A stretch of DNA of 41,642 bases, taken from contig QIAH01000372.1 of NCBI GenBank assembly GCA_003225465.1, positions 1 to 41,642 of the forward strand, written 5' to 3'. Of this stretch, positions 8,597 through 18,589 are shown in pieces. Position numbers and translations under genes: made by a program. The notes under the pieces are model-generated. The model worked only from the letters and a program-made list of their open reading frames with translations. It was not told where the DNA came from and searched no databases. The number at the start of each line of letters is the position of its first letter. Within the stretch, counting starts at the first letter, position 1. This stretch comes from Acidobacteriota bacterium. GTDB taxonomy: Bacteria > Acidobacteriota > Terriglobia > Terriglobales > Acidobacteriaceae.

Positions 8597-8597
8597 C

Positions 8598-9062
8598 TTA
8601 TGCTGCCTGTTTCAGGTAGGCCAGCACCTCTTCGGAATGGCCCTCCGGTTTTACCTTGTGAAAGACGTGCTTGATTTTGCCGTCGGGGCCGATGACAAAA
8701 GTCGTGCGCGCCACGCCCATGACTTTTTTGCCGTACATGTTCTTTTCCTGGATCACGCCAAAGGCGTTGCAGAGCTTCTTCTCGGCATCGGCCAGTAAGG
8801 TGAACGGCAGGTGGAATTTTTCCTGGAATTTTTTCTGGGCCTTGGGAGTATCGGGGGAGGCCCCCAGCAGCACGGCGCCAGTCTTCTGCATCTGTTTGTA
8901 AGTATCGCGAAATTCGCAGGCTTCCTTGGTACAGCCGGGAGTATCGGCGCGCGGGTAAAAGTAGAGCACCACGGTCTTGCCCTTGAAGTCTTTTAAGGAA
9001 ACCTCTTTGCCATTCTCATCCTCTAATTTGAGGTCCGGGGCTTTATCATTGATGTCGAGCAT
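8598..9062 (-). CDS. bcp: thioredoxin-dependent peroxiredoxin, Bcp/PrxQ type
   Basis: 154 residues. It reduces hydroperoxides with thiol reductants in the cytoplasm. FYPRADTPGCTKEACEFRD carries the peroxidatic Cys44 and the resolving Cys49 of the PrxQ arrangement, and KAPDLKLEDENGKEVSL is the family N-terminus. The ATG (complement of 9060-9062) has GGAGAGG just upstream. That start codon shares its CATG with the ATG of the divergent gene at 9061, so the two genes have no intergenic region and each promoter must lie in the other's coding sequence, or one start is wrong. Confidence 0.92.
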   Translation of the reverse strand: MLDINDKAPDLKLEDENGKEVSLKDFKGKTVVLYFYPRADTPGCTKEACEFRDTYKQMQKTGAVLLGASPDTPKAQKKFQEKFHLPFTLLADAEKKLCNAFGVIQEKNMYGKKVMGVARTTFVIGPDGKIKHVFHKVKPEGHSEEVLAYLKQAA

Positions 9063-10452
9063 GGGTGCCTCTCCAGTTCGATCAACGTTATACCGCAGCT
9101 GGTGCTGGGCCGTCATCTGCGCGCTTGCGGCTTTGACATTTGCGACATTGGCGGGTGCGCAACAGCCTCGCAGGGCCAAGGAGAAAGGTCCGCGCGCATT
9201 GGGATTGCTGGAGTTGTCGGCGAACGGGAATGCGCGGCTGATTCCCATCACCATCATGGTAGATGGCAAGTTTTACGATGCGAGCGCGTACAAAGCGTCA
9301 CCGGTGCCGCTCGCGCTCTGGGGCCAGACGGTGTACGAAGCCGAAAAGACCGGCGTTTCGCAGGGCCTGTTTACGGTTGGCGAAGCGATGCGGGTTGGAT
9401 CGAATAACTGGTTTGGAGAAGGCAAGTGGCGTCCCGCGGGATCAGAAACGAAACCAAAGCGCCTAGCCGCCAAGCCGAAGAACGATGAGGATGAAGGACC
9501 GCCGAAATTGCGGCGTCCTGAGCCGGACACGTCCGCCAAGCCTACGGAAAACACATCTGCACCGCCCGCGACGGCACCTGCCCCGCAAACCACTGCGCCC
9601 ACTCCCTCTCCGGATGAAAAGAAAACTCCGAGCGGCACTTCACCCACTCCGCCAGCTAGCGCTCCTTCGACTGCGCCTTCTGACGAGAAGGCGCCGGAGG
9701 AGCCGGTTTCTACCTCTGCGAATGACGAAGATCCGAACCGGCCCGTGTTGAAGCGGGGGCAGCCAAAGACCGAGGGGACTATCCATCCGGGCGCGTCGAC
9801 GGGCGTTCTGAGACGGCCGACCGGAACCGCGGCTTCCGCGGAAACGAAGCAGTCTCCGCCTCAGCAGATCCCGGCGATTTCCGATGCAAGTGGTCCTGAT
9901 CCCCGGCCCTACAAGTATGACCTGAAGGCTGATGAAGAGCAGAAATATCGCAAAGGGATGCTGGCACTGGCGGCCGACGCGGTGCGTGCCAAGATCAAAG
10001 AAACGAAGCCGGTGCTGCAGGGAGGCAAGCCCGAGACTCCTGCGGCGAAGTCGACGCGCGCCGCCAAAGCCGTGCAACCCAGCTTTGATGATGTTCAGTT
10101 TCGCGCTTTTGATTTATGGAATACGAACGAACCTGTGTTCGTCCTGAGTACGACTGCTCACATGCCCAGCAGTCCGGGGTCGGAAGGTTCCGATGTTTCT
10201 TACTTCGTGACCCTGGTCGCGAAAAAGAATATCTACGACGAGCTACGTAAGCTTTATTCCGGCGTGACCGACGCGCGCCATCTCGATGAAACGCCTCGCC
10301 TGGAACTGATTGATGCCGTCGACGCGGATGGCGATGGCCGCGGCGAACTGCTCTTCAAGCGCATTTCGGATGTGGGCAGCACGTGGGGAGTCTATCGAGC
10401 CGGCGCCGATCAATTGTTTCCACTGTTCGAAGGCACACCCTCGAACCAGTAA
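9061..10452 (+). CDS. secreted hypothetical protein with a Pro/Thr-rich central linker
   Basis: 463 residues from the ATG at 9061. A signal peptide (WAVICALAALTFATLAGAQQ) is followed by a small domain at about 35-130 (LLELSANGNARLIPITIMVDGKFYDA through LFTVGEAMRVGSNNWFGEGKW), a low-complexity Pro/Ala/Thr/Glu segment at about 140-290, and a C-terminal domain ending in DAVDADGDGRGELLFKRISD, a DxDxDG pattern like FG-GAP or EF-hand calcium sites. No family name assigned. The start overlaps that of bcp head to head; the signal peptide supports translation from this region, and no other good start is visible before it. Confidence 0.75.
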   Translation: MGASPVRSTLYRSWCWAVICALAALTFATLAGAQQPRRAKEKGPRALGLLELSANGNARLIPITIMVDGKFYDASAYKASPVPLALWGQTVYEAEKTGVSQGLFTVGEAMRVGSNNWFGEGKWRPAGSETKPKRLAAKPKNDEDEGPPKLRRPEPDTSAKPTENTSAPPATAPAPQTTAPTPSPDEKKTPSGTSPTPPASAPSTAPSDEKAPEEPVSTSANDEDPNRPVLKRGQPKTEGTIHPGASTGVLRRPTGTAASAETKQSPPQQIPAISDASGPDPRPYKYDLKADEEQKYRKGMLALAADAVRAKIKETKPVLQGGKPETPAAKSTRAAKAVQPSFDDVQFRAFDLWNTNEPVFVLSTTAHMPSSPGSEGSDVSYFVTLVAKKNIYDELRKLYSGVTDARHLDETPRLELIDAVDADGDGRGELLFKRISDVGSTWGVYRAGADQLFPLFEGTPSNQ

Positions 10453-10517
10453 CGCTCTACTCAACTGTCCGCCAACCATTTACAATCCCTGCAACTTTGG
10501 ATTGGTTTGGGGGATTG

Positions 10518-11447
10518 ATGCGCCAATTTCCAATCGTCGGGTACACGATTTTGCTGACCCTTGCGCTCGCAGCCGCTCAGGATAAGGACCTGAGCAAGGT
10601 TCAGATCACGGTCACCAAGATCTCCGGGAACGTGTACATGTTGCAGGGTGAGGGCGGGAACATCGGAGCTTCAGTGGGCGAGGACGGCATCGTTGTCGTC
10701 GATGACCAGTACGCGCCACTGGCCGAAAAAATTGAGGCCGCGCTCAAGGGCGTCACCGACAAGCCGGTGCGCTTCATCATCAACACCCACTACCATGGCG
10801 ACCACACCGGCGGGAATGCATATTTTCAAAAGCAGGCACCCATCATTGCCCACGACAATGTACGCAAACGGCTCGAGGCAGGCGGACCGGCTGGGAATCT
10901 CGGCTCGATTTCCATGGATCACAAGCCCGCGCCCAAGGAAGCGCTGCCCATCATCACCTTTGATCACGACGTCACCGTGCATCTGAACGGTGAAGATATC
11001 CGGGCCCTGCATTTCCCGAACGGACACACCGACGGCGACAGCATCATCTTTTTTCCCAAGTCGAATGTGGTGCATATGGGCGATGACTTTGTGCGCTACG
11101 GATTTCCTTTCATCGACTTGGCAGGAGGCGGGAGCGTGGAGGGCATGATCGCCGCGATGGAAGAAGTGATTCCCAAGCTGCCCGCCGATGTGAAAGTCAT
11201 TCCAGGGCATGGCAACATCTCGAACCTGGACGATGTGCGTACGTACGTGAAGATGCTGATCGATACGCGCGCCGCGGTGGAGAAAGGCGTGCAGCAGAAA
11301 AAGACGCTCGATCAGCTGAAACAGGAAAAGGTGCTGGCACCCTGGCAAAAATGGTCGGGAGATTTCGTTACGACCGATGCCTTCATTGAGACGCTTTATA
11401 ACGATCTGACGGGCAAGAAGGATCAGAAGCTCATGAAGCACAATTAA
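10518..11447 (+). CDS. exported metallo-beta-lactamase-fold hydrolase
   Basis: 309 residues. A short signal peptide (YTILLTLALAAAQD) precedes an MBL fold with the zinc motif NTHYHGDHTGGN (His91, His93, Asp95, His96), then FPNGHTDGDSIIFF, HMGDDFVRYGFPF and VIPGHG. The layout resembles the exported acidobacterial/bacteroidete cyclase-like MBL group near quinoprotein relay enzymes rather than classical class B beta-lactamases. The substrate is unknown, and antibiotic hydrolysis cannot be inferred. The ATG at 10518 has a G-rich site just upstream, and a TACAAT at 10481-10486 could be its -10. Confidence 0.85.
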   Translation: MRQFPIVGYTILLTLALAAAQDKDLSKVQITVTKISGNVYMLQGEGGNIGASVGEDGIVVVDDQYAPLAEKIEAALKGVTDKPVRFIINTHYHGDHTGGNAYFQKQAPIIAHDNVRKRLEAGGPAGNLGSISMDHKPAPKEALPIITFDHDVTVHLNGEDIRALHFPNGHTDGDSIIFFPKSNVVHMGDDFVRYGFPFIDLAGGGSVEGMIAAMEEVIPKLPADVKVIPGHGNISNLDDVRTYVKMLIDTRAAVEKGVQQKKTLDQLKQEKVLAPWQKWSGDFVTTDAFIETLYNDLTGKKDQKLMKHN

Positions 11448-11543
11448 TGTCGGTGAGCGTACGCACACATCCCAAGTCGCTTTGAAAAGCATCTTTCCCT
11501 TTGGCACGATCCGAACTCACGTGAGACAAGGCCCCATTCCCAA

Positions 11544-13034
11544 ATGAAACGGTTTCTTTCCTCGCTGACGCGCCGGGAATTTCTAGCTTCCACCATCTCG
11601 CTGGCCGGAGCTTCCACCCTGAGCGACGCGCTTGCCTTAGCGCAGCGCGCGAAAACGGCAGCAGCTGGGCCCATCCCCTTCCCGAAGAACTTCTGGTGGG
11701 GAACTTCGACGGCGGCGTATCAGATCGAGGGCGCTTGGAATGAAGACGGCAAGGGCGAATCCATCTGGGATCGGTTCTCGCACACGTCGCACAAAATCAA
11801 GAACGGCGACAATGGGGACGTTGCCTGCGATCACTACCATCGCTATCGCGAAGACCTGGATATCATGCGCCGCCTGGGCATGAAGAGCTATCGCTTCTCG
11901 ATCGCGTGGACGCGGATTCAGGCTGCAGGATCGGGGAGACCGAATCCGAAGGGACTTGATTTTTACAGCCGTCTCGTCGATGGTCTCCTGGAAGCGAAGA
12001 TTCGGCCATTCCCGACCCTCTATCACTGGGATTTGCCGCAGGCGCTCGAAGATGCGGGCGGCTGGCCGAACCGCGATACCGCGCAACGTTTCGCCGACTA
12101 TACCGACATCGTGATGAGCGCGCTGGGCGATCGCGTGCAGTCGTGGATGATCTTCAACGAGCCCTGGGTTTTCACCACACTGGGATATCTGTTCGGCACG
12201 CACGCGCCCGGGCGCACCGATGTGGATGCCTATCTGCGGGCGACGCATGTGGTGAACCTCGCGCAGGGGATGGCGTTTCGCGTGATGAAGGGTGTGCGTC
12301 CGAGGTCGGTCGTGGGCACAGCTTTCAGCCTGTCGCCGATGCAGCCCGCCACCGGTTCGCGCGCCGATCACGAGGCGGCCGAACGGGCGCATGCTTTTCA
12401 GAACTTGTGGTTTCTGGAGCCTGCGCTCAGGGGCAGATATCCAGACGCGTTTGTGGGAGTATCCCCTGAGATGTTGGGTGTGCAGCCTGGCGATATGGAC
12501 AAGGTGCGGGCGCCTCTCGACTTCATTGGAGTCAATAATTATTACCGGTATATTGTGTCGGCGATTCGTCCCAAGGCGCTCAGCCCGAATCCACTGGCGA
12601 AAATTTATCCAGTTGATGTCAAAGTGGGTGGCGACACGGGATCGAAAACCGACATGGGGTGGGAAGTCTATCCGCGGGGCTTGTACGAAATCGTCATGCG
12701 CATCGCGAAGGACTACAGCCGGCCGATCGAGGTCACGGAGAATGGCTGCGCCTACGCCGATGCTCCTGGTAAAGACGGCGTGGTTCACGATCCCCGGCGA
12801 ATCGCGTTCTATCACGACTACCTCAGGGAACTCGCGCGCGCTATCAAGGATGGCGCGGACGTGCGCGGCTATCATGCGTGGAGCTTGCTCGATAACTTCG
12901 AATGGGCGGAAGGCTATAGCAAACGCTTCGGACTAACCTATGTGGACTTCAAGACGCAGAAGCGGACTGTGAAGGAATCAGGCGAGTGGTATCAGAAGGT
13001 GGCGCAAGCGAACGCGCTGCCGGTGAAGACCTGA
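11544..13034 (+). CDS. bglB: GH1 beta-glucosidase with Tat-type signal
   Basis: 496 residues. The N-terminus SLTRREFLASTISLAG is a twin-arginine motif, so export in folded form is likely. FPKNFWWGTSTAAYQIEGAWNEDGKGESIWD is the GH1 entry sequence. NEPW places the acid/base Glu at about 206 and TENG the nucleophile Glu at about 399. The aglycone/sugar loops (YHWDLPQALED, SLLDNFEWAEGYSKRFGLTYVDF) are intact. It hydrolyses beta-glycosides such as cellobiose; exact specificity is unknown. The symbol follows the family and is not proof of function. Confidence 0.9.
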   Translation: MKRFLSSLTRREFLASTISLAGASTLSDALALAQRAKTAAAGPIPFPKNFWWGTSTAAYQIEGAWNEDGKGESIWDRFSHTSHKIKNGDNGDVACDHYHRYREDLDIMRRLGMKSYRFSIAWTRIQAAGSGRPNPKGLDFYSRLVDGLLEAKIRPFPTLYHWDLPQALEDAGGWPNRDTAQRFADYTDIVMSALGDRVQSWMIFNEPWVFTTLGYLFGTHAPGRTDVDAYLRATHVVNLAQGMAFRVMKGVRPRSVVGTAFSLSPMQPATGSRADHEAAERAHAFQNLWFLEPALRGRYPDAFVGVSPEMLGVQPGDMDKVRAPLDFIGVNNYYRYIVSAIRPKALSPNPLAKIYPVDVKVGGDTGSKTDMGWEVYPRGLYEIVMRIAKDYSRPIEVTENGCAYADAPGKDGVVHDPRRIAFYHDYLRELARAIKDGADVRGYHAWSLLDNFEWAEGYSKRFGLTYVDFKTQKRTVKESGEWYQKVAQANALPVKT

Positions 13035-13142
13035 GAGCTTCGAACTACGAGCGAGCTTCGGGCACGGAGCTATGAGCGAGTTTCGCCCCGCCCGAGACAC
13101 GCGGATTCTTTGGCAATTGGTTTCGCTGAGATAAGCGAGATC

Positions 13143-13186
13143 GCTCGAAGCTCGCAGCTCGCAGCTCGAAGCTCGCAGCTCGCAGC
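13143..13186. repeat. 21-bp tandem repeat, two perfect units plus a partial
   Basis: Unit GCTCGAAGCTCGCAGCTCGCA occurs at 13143-13163 and 13164-13184, followed by GCT. It is built from AGCTCG hexamers; related text (gagcttcg...gagctatgagcgag) fills 13035-13090. It lies between the convergent GH1 gene and the hypothetical gene and touches the latter's stop codon. Confidence 0.75.
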
Positions 13187-13854
13187 TATTTATTCGTCAT
13201 CACCACTTCGCCGTTCTCGACCCGGAGGCCGCCCACGTTGTCCGGCAGCTTGAGGCGGTCGCGCTGTTCCAGCAGTCGTTTCTGCAGTTGATCGTTCACG
13301 AGCGAGACGGGAATCTCCAGATCGCCCACCTTGACCTTGGTCGGATCAAACGTGACGTATCCATCTTTTGAGCCCAGATGTCCTTCGAGAGTGACCCAGA
13401 CATCTTTGCCTGCGATGCGCGTGAGGAATTGACCCTTGGCGACATCGCCCTCGAAATTCACCTGGTAGTCCTTCACGCTTGGCTCACCAGCCCCGAGATC
13501 GCCTGAAAGTGGAGTGTCACTCGATCCGCCGGCACTCGATCCGCTGTTAACGGCTCCCCGTGCGGTGTTGTTGGCTGCTTCACTGGCGGAATCGTTAGAT
13601 AACGCTCCCGAGGCCTGCGCGATGGCAGCGGCGATTTCCTGGCCATTTAGGCGCACCTCCGCGCCGGACTGGCCTTGCGCTCTGGCTTGCTCCAGTTGGT
13701 CAATCTTGTTCTGAAACGATTGCGCGTTGGCGGCCATTGCAGGTGCGGGCAACGGCTCGGCAACCGGCGCGGGTTTCTTGAGCACCAGCAACAGTGCCGC
13801 CACGGAAGCGGTCAAAGTCGCCACGCTGATTATGCGATCCAGCTTGATTTTCAT
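13186..13854 (-). CDS. membrane-anchored hypothetical protein
   Basis: 222 residues from the ATG at 13854, which has GGAG ten bases upstream. The N-terminal segment ISVATLTASVAALLLVL is a signal anchor, followed by a Pro/Ala-rich stretch, a helical segment (AQSFQNKIDQLEQARAQG) that could form a coiled coil, a Ser/Gly-rich linker, and a C-terminal domain (VNFEGDVAKGQFLTRIAGKDVWVTLEGHLG). No family recognised. The longer upstream frame is a shadow. Confidence 0.75.
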   Translation of the reverse strand: MKIKLDRIISVATLTASVAALLLVLKKPAPVAEPLPAPAMAANAQSFQNKIDQLEQARAQGQSGAEVRLNGQEIAAAIAQASGALSNDSASEAANNTARGAVNSGSSAGGSSDTPLSGDLGAGEPSVKDYQVNFEGDVAKGQFLTRIAGKDVWVTLEGHLGSKDGYVTFDPTKVKVGDLEIPVSLVNDQLQKRLLEQRDRLKLPDNVGGLRVENGEVVMTNK

Positions 13855-13874
13855 GCTGTGCGTTCTCCGCTGCC

Positions 13875-13902
13875 GATGGGCGAGGACGCCCGTCGCTCCA
13901 TC
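13875..13902. repeat. family B palindrome (GGGCG-agga-CGCCC-GTCGCTCCAT)
   Basis: A copy of the GCCCGTCGCTCCAT element that also occurs at 8577 and as an inverted pair at 23234-23307. It lies in the 125-base gap upstream of the hypothetical gene. Confidence 0.55.
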
Positions 13903-13979
13903 GTGCCTCACGATACGACAGCAGTCATCGTATCTCCGTGAGCGCCTTTCCCGGAGATGACCGAAGTCACAGGCAGCAG

Positions 13980-14483
13980 CTAGCCTCTCAAGCTGCGCTC
14001 GCGGACCTGCTCCGAGGTGAGCCCGTAAAGCGGCGGCGTGGGCACGCCCAACATGCTGAGATAAAGGTAAATCTGACCGCGATGATGGATCTCGTGCTCC
14101 ACCATGGCGCGCAGCCATTTCCAGGTGGTGAGGGACGTGCCTTCGGGAGTCATGCACTTGCCCCTGAGATCCTCGGGCGTCAGGTGGGCAAAGATGTCGA
14201 CCGACTCGCGATGCAACCGTTCGGCAAAGCCCATCACCTGCTCGTATCCATCGGCGAGTTCCTTGCCGCAGCCGGCATAGCGGCTATGGCGGCCGGCTAC
14301 AGTTTCGGCAAACATGTGGCGGTTGATGGCAGCGATGTGGCGCACGAGGTCGCCCAGCGTGAACTTGCCGTCGCGGTACGTCCAGTCCAGTTTGTCAGCA
14401 GGAATGAAGCGTGCAACGCGCATCGTGCGCTGATGGATTTTGTCGAAGTAGTCGAGAAAGACGCTTGAATCCTGAATCTGCAT
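13980..14483 (-). CDS. DinB-family four-helix metalloprotein
   Basis: 167 residues. The helical bundle with histidines at LVRHIAAINRHMFAE and MVEHEIHHRGQIYLYLSMLG matches DinB/DUF664-type proteins: the three-histidine metal site comes from RH near 48 and HEIHHRGQ near 130. These are putative thiol-dependent S-transferases or damage-inducible proteins; the substrate here is unknown. It follows gatB by eight bases on the same strand and may be co-transcribed. Confidence 0.85.
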   Translation of the reverse strand: MQIQDSSVFLDYFDKIHQRTMRVARFIPADKLDWTYRDGKFTLGDLVRHIAAINRHMFAETVAGRHSRYAGCGKELADGYEQVMGFAERLHRESVDIFAHLTPEDLRGKCMTPEGTSLTTWKWLRAMVEHEIHHRGQIYLYLSMLGVPTPPLYGLTSEQVRERSLRG

Positions 14484-14491
14484 CGCGATCT

Positions 14492-15967
<1,476 letters not shown>

Positions 15968-15975
15968 ATGTCGCG

Positions 15976-15981
15976 ATTATA
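15976..15981 (-). promoter_or_regulatory. -10 element, perfect TATAAT, eight bases before gatB
   Basis: The complement of 15976-15981 is TATAAT, and the gap to the gatB ATG (CGCGACAT) has no ribosome-binding site. The predicted transcription start coincides with the start codon. Confidence 0.5.
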
Positions 15982-16001
15982 GAGGTTCTATGGCGTTCAC
16001 T

Positions 16002-16095
16002 CACCACAGAGACGCAGAGGCACAGAGGAAAGAAAAACATTAGGCACTGGTTTTGTGGTTATGTGATGTCTCTGTGTCTCTGTGACTCTGTGGTG
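16002..16095. repeat. 27-bp inverted repeat of the CACCACAGAG type
   Basis: Left arm 16002-16028 (CACCACAGAG, then GCAGAGGCACAGAGG-like text) and right arm 16069-16095 are complementary at 23 of 27 positions. The CACCACAGAGNCACAGAG motif is a known kind of dispersed repeat in several environmental phyla. It fills the gap between gatB and the glycine-zipper gene, both on the minus strand, and would fold into a long hairpin with a 40-base loop. Confidence 0.8.
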
Positions 16096-16106
16096 AAAAT
16101 GGCTTC

Positions 16107-16673
16107 TTATTTCACTTTCGCGGCCGCCGTGGTTGTGAAACTCAGAGTCTTCTCCGCCGGGATGATGGCTTCTTGCTTGCCGGTGGCGGCAGCGACTCCT
16201 GTGCCTGCGGCTCCGCCGGCTCCGGCTCCGATGGCTGCGCCTTTGCCGCCGCCCGCCAGACCACCGATGAGCGCGCCGACCGCAGCTCCTCCGCCGATCT
16301 TGGTCGCGTTGCTCTTGGTGTGGCTTTTGCCTTCAATGTGGTAGCTGCCGGTCGAGATGGGAACCATCTTGCCGTCGATCTGCACGGAAGTGAGTCGGAT
16401 GGAAAGCTGTCCTGGGGCGTGCAGGCGTCCACTGGACTTTGCCGAAGTGACCTTGCCGCGTGCTGGCGCGCCAGCCTTGGCGAGCGTCTTGCCGCCGACG
16501 ACCAGGGCATGTGTGAGCGATGCGTCGAAGCGGTCGCCGACCCTCGCGCTGCCGGAACTGAGTTCCTGCGAGGTACGGACTGTGATGTGCGTGCCGGCAG
16601 GGATAGTCTGGGCCGCAGCCAGGAGGGCAAGCAGCGTCGCGAATGCTGTAATCTTCAGAGTTCTCCCGAGCAT
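16107..16673 (-). CDS. exported protein with a C-terminal glycine zipper
   Basis: 188 residues from the ATG at 16673, chosen for GGAGG four bases upstream; an ATG nine codons earlier (16700) lacks one. Signal peptide (LKITAFATLLALLAAAQT), then a beta-rich part (IPAGTHITVRTSQELSSGSARVGDRFDASL) resembling acidobacterial proteins that modulate surface properties, and a glycine-zipper segment (GGGAAVGALIGGLAGGGKGA) typical of membrane-inserting or outer-membrane-associated helices. Function unknown. Confidence 0.8.
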   Translation of the reverse strand: MLGRTLKITAFATLLALLAAAQTIPAGTHITVRTSQELSSGSARVGDRFDASLTHALVVGGKTLAKAGAPARGKVTSAKSSGRLHAPGQLSIRLTSVQIDGKMVPISTGSYHIEGKSHTKSNATKIGGGAAVGALIGGLAGGGKGAAIGAGAGGAAGTGVAAATGKQEAIIPAEKTLSFTTTAAAKVK

Positions 16674-16758
16674 GGTGCCTCCTTCAGAAGTCCAGTGCAT
16701 GGAAGCGGCGCGATGAGTGGAGCCATTTTACAGTTGAACGAATCAGGCGGGAGACGGC

Positions 16759-17496
16759 GTGCCTAAGTCGGCAACAGCTGCGGAGAAGGATGCGGTGAAA
16801 CGCAAGGCAATCGCGAGTACCGATCGTTCTGCAGTTGCCGCAGGCCACGTGCTCACCGCCGAGGAGGCGGGCAAGCTGCATCCGCTTCCGCGCAGTTTTT
16901 ATGATCGCGACCCGCGGAAAGTGTCTCGCGACCTGCTGGGCAAGTTGCTGGTGCGGAGAGATGGGAAGACCGTGCGCGCCGCGCGCATCGTGGAAGTCGA
17001 AGCTTACCTCGGGCGCAACGACCCCGCAGCGCATAGTTTCGCCGGGCGGACTGCGCGCAACGCGGTGCTCTGGGGACCACCCGGCATGTCCTACGTGTAC
17101 TTCATTTACGGAAACCACTATTGCTTTAACGTTTCCTGTCTTCCCGATGGCAAAGCAGGAGGCGTGCTGTTTCGGGCGCTGGAGCCGCTGGTTGGGATTG
17201 CGGAGATGGCTCGGGCGCGGCGAATTCAGGGCTCAGAGCTCGCGGACCTGCGGCAGTTGACTTCCGGACCCGGGCGGCTGGCGGAGGCGTTTGAAATTAC
17301 CCGGCCGCGGGATAACGGGAAGGACCTTACGTCGGTGGACTCGGATTTGTGGATTGCCAATGATGGATGGGCTCGGCCCCGGGTAGCGATCACGGCACGG
17401 ATCGGGATTACCAAGGCGGCGGAAAAACCGCTGCGCTTCATTGTTTCCGGGAACCGCTTTGTGTCGGGAAGACGGATGCAGGGGAAAAGCTCTTAA
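16759..17496 (+). CDS. 3-methyladenine DNA glycosylase (AAG/MPG family)
   Basis: 245 residues from a GTG at 16759 with GGGAGA upstream. It removes alkylated purines in base excision repair. LPRSFYDRDPRKVSRDLLGKLLV, RIVEVEAYLGRNDPAAHSF (with the catalytic Glu of VEAY), YVYFIYGNHYCFNV, and LTSGPGRLAEAFEI are the standard AAG motifs. The first 40 residues are extra and basic. The neighbouring panB-panC genes lie on the opposite strand. Confidence 0.92.
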   Translation: MPKSATAAEKDAVKRKAIASTDRSAVAAGHVLTAEEAGKLHPLPRSFYDRDPRKVSRDLLGKLLVRRDGKTVRAARIVEVEAYLGRNDPAAHSFAGRTARNAVLWGPPGMSYVYFIYGNHYCFNVSCLPDGKAGGVLFRALEPLVGIAEMARARRIQGSELADLRQLTSGPGRLAEAFEITRPRDNGKDLTSVDSDLWIANDGWARPRVAITARIGITKAAEKPLRFIVSGNRFVSGRRMQGKSS

Positions 17497-17666
17497 CCGC
17501 TAAGGGCGAGAAGAAGAGCCGCGAGGGGCGCGAAGGAGAGCATTGAACCGAGGAGAACTTGTTTGCGCCCTCGGCGTACCCTCTGCGACCTTTGCGGGTG
17601 TCATTTGCTTTTGATTGAAAGCCGCGGCACAAAACGCCGCGTCTGCACAGACGAGGGCGTCTGTGC
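17497..17666. other. intergenic region between convergent genes
   Basis: About 170 bases with purine-rich text (cgctaagggcgagaagaag, cgaaggag) and ending in the family A palindrome at 17645-17671. No supported gene. Confidence 0.45.
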
Positions 17667-17671
17667 CTACG
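17645..17671. repeat. family A palindrome (GCACAGACG-aggg-CGTCTGTGC)
   Basis: A perfect 9-bp stem with a four-base loop, followed by CTACG as in the other family A copies. The panC stop codon (complement of 17667-17669) is formed by that CTA, so the element abuts the gene. Confidence 0.65.
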
Positions 17672-18572
17672 TGGGTGGTTGCGATCGCAGAATGACATTA
17701 TCAATGAGGCGGGTTGGACCCACGTAGGCCGCAACGGCCACCAGGCTCTTGCATGCGACATGTTCGACTGGATCGAGCGACTCCGGATCCACCACCGAGA
17801 AATAATCCAGGCGCACATCCGGCTCTTGTTCAAGGAGCTTGCGTCCTGCTGCAATGAGTTTCGCGGCAGATCTCTCGCCTCTCTCAAAACTTTCCTGCAC
17901 ACACCGGAGCGCCACCGAGAGCACGAGCGCCTGCTTGCGCTGCTTCGGGTCCAGATAGGCATTGCGCGAACTCATGGCCAGACCGTCCGGCTCACGCACG
18001 ATGGGCGCGACCACGATTTCAACGGGCATATTCAGGTCGCGCACCATGCGCCGGATGATCGCGACCTGGGCGGCATCTTTCTGACCGAAGACGGCGAGAT
18101 CAGGCTCCACGATATGAAAGAGCTTGGAGACCACCGTGGTGACTCCGCGGAAGTGCCCGGGACGCGACTGGCCGTCTAGCCGCTCACTGAGCCCTTCCAC
18201 GTTCACGTAGGTGATGGCGGGCGTGGGATACATTTCAGAAACAGTGGGCGCGAAGATGAGATCGACGCCTTCTTGTTTAAGCAGGTCGCGATCGCGCTCG
18301 AAGTCCCGTGGATACCTGGCGAGGTCTTCAGTGGGGCCGAATTGCAGCGGGTTCACGAAAATGGAGACCGCGACAAAATCGCTCTGCGCCTTGGCCACGC
18401 GGACCAGCGAGAGATGGCCTTCGTGGAGAGCGCCCATGGTGGGCACGAGTCCGATGCGCAGGCCGGCACGGCGAGCTGCGCGGCACTGCGCGCGGGTCGC
18501 TTCAATGGTTGTGGCGATTTCCATGCCGAGTCTGGCCCCGCTGCCTCTAGCGGGCAGAACCTGTGCTTGCAT
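17667..18572 (-). CDS. panC: pantothenate synthetase
   Basis: 301 residues. It joins pantoate and beta-alanine with ATP. LVPTMGALHEGHLSLVR, FVNPLQFGPTEDLARYPRDFERD, FGQKDAAQVAIIRRMVRDLNMPVEIVV and GLAMSSRNAYLDP are classic PanC motifs. The ATG at 18572 was kept; an ATG at 18524 (MEIATTIEATRAQ) fits the family N-terminus better but has no clear ribosome site either. It lies 17 bases after panB, an operon for vitamin B5/CoA. Confidence 0.94.
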   Translation of the reverse strand: MQAQVLPARGSGARLGMEIATTIEATRAQCRAARRAGLRIGLVPTMGALHEGHLSLVRVAKAQSDFVAVSIFVNPLQFGPTEDLARYPRDFERDRDLLKQEGVDLIFAPTVSEMYPTPAITYVNVEGLSERLDGQSRPGHFRGVTTVVSKLFHIVEPDLAVFGQKDAAQVAIIRRMVRDLNMPVEIVVAPIVREPDGLAMSSRNAYLDPKQRKQALVLSVALRCVQESFERGERSAAKLIAAGRKLLEQEPDVRLDYFSVVDPESLDPVEHVACKSLVAVAAYVGPTRLIDNVILRSQPPT

Positions 18573-18589
18573 TAGAGCAAACCTACCGC

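Noticed and set aside
10518-11447. MBL-fold gene as an antibiotic resistance beta-lactamase
   Set aside because: The HxHxDH motif is shared by many hydrolases, and nothing points to a class B lactamase.
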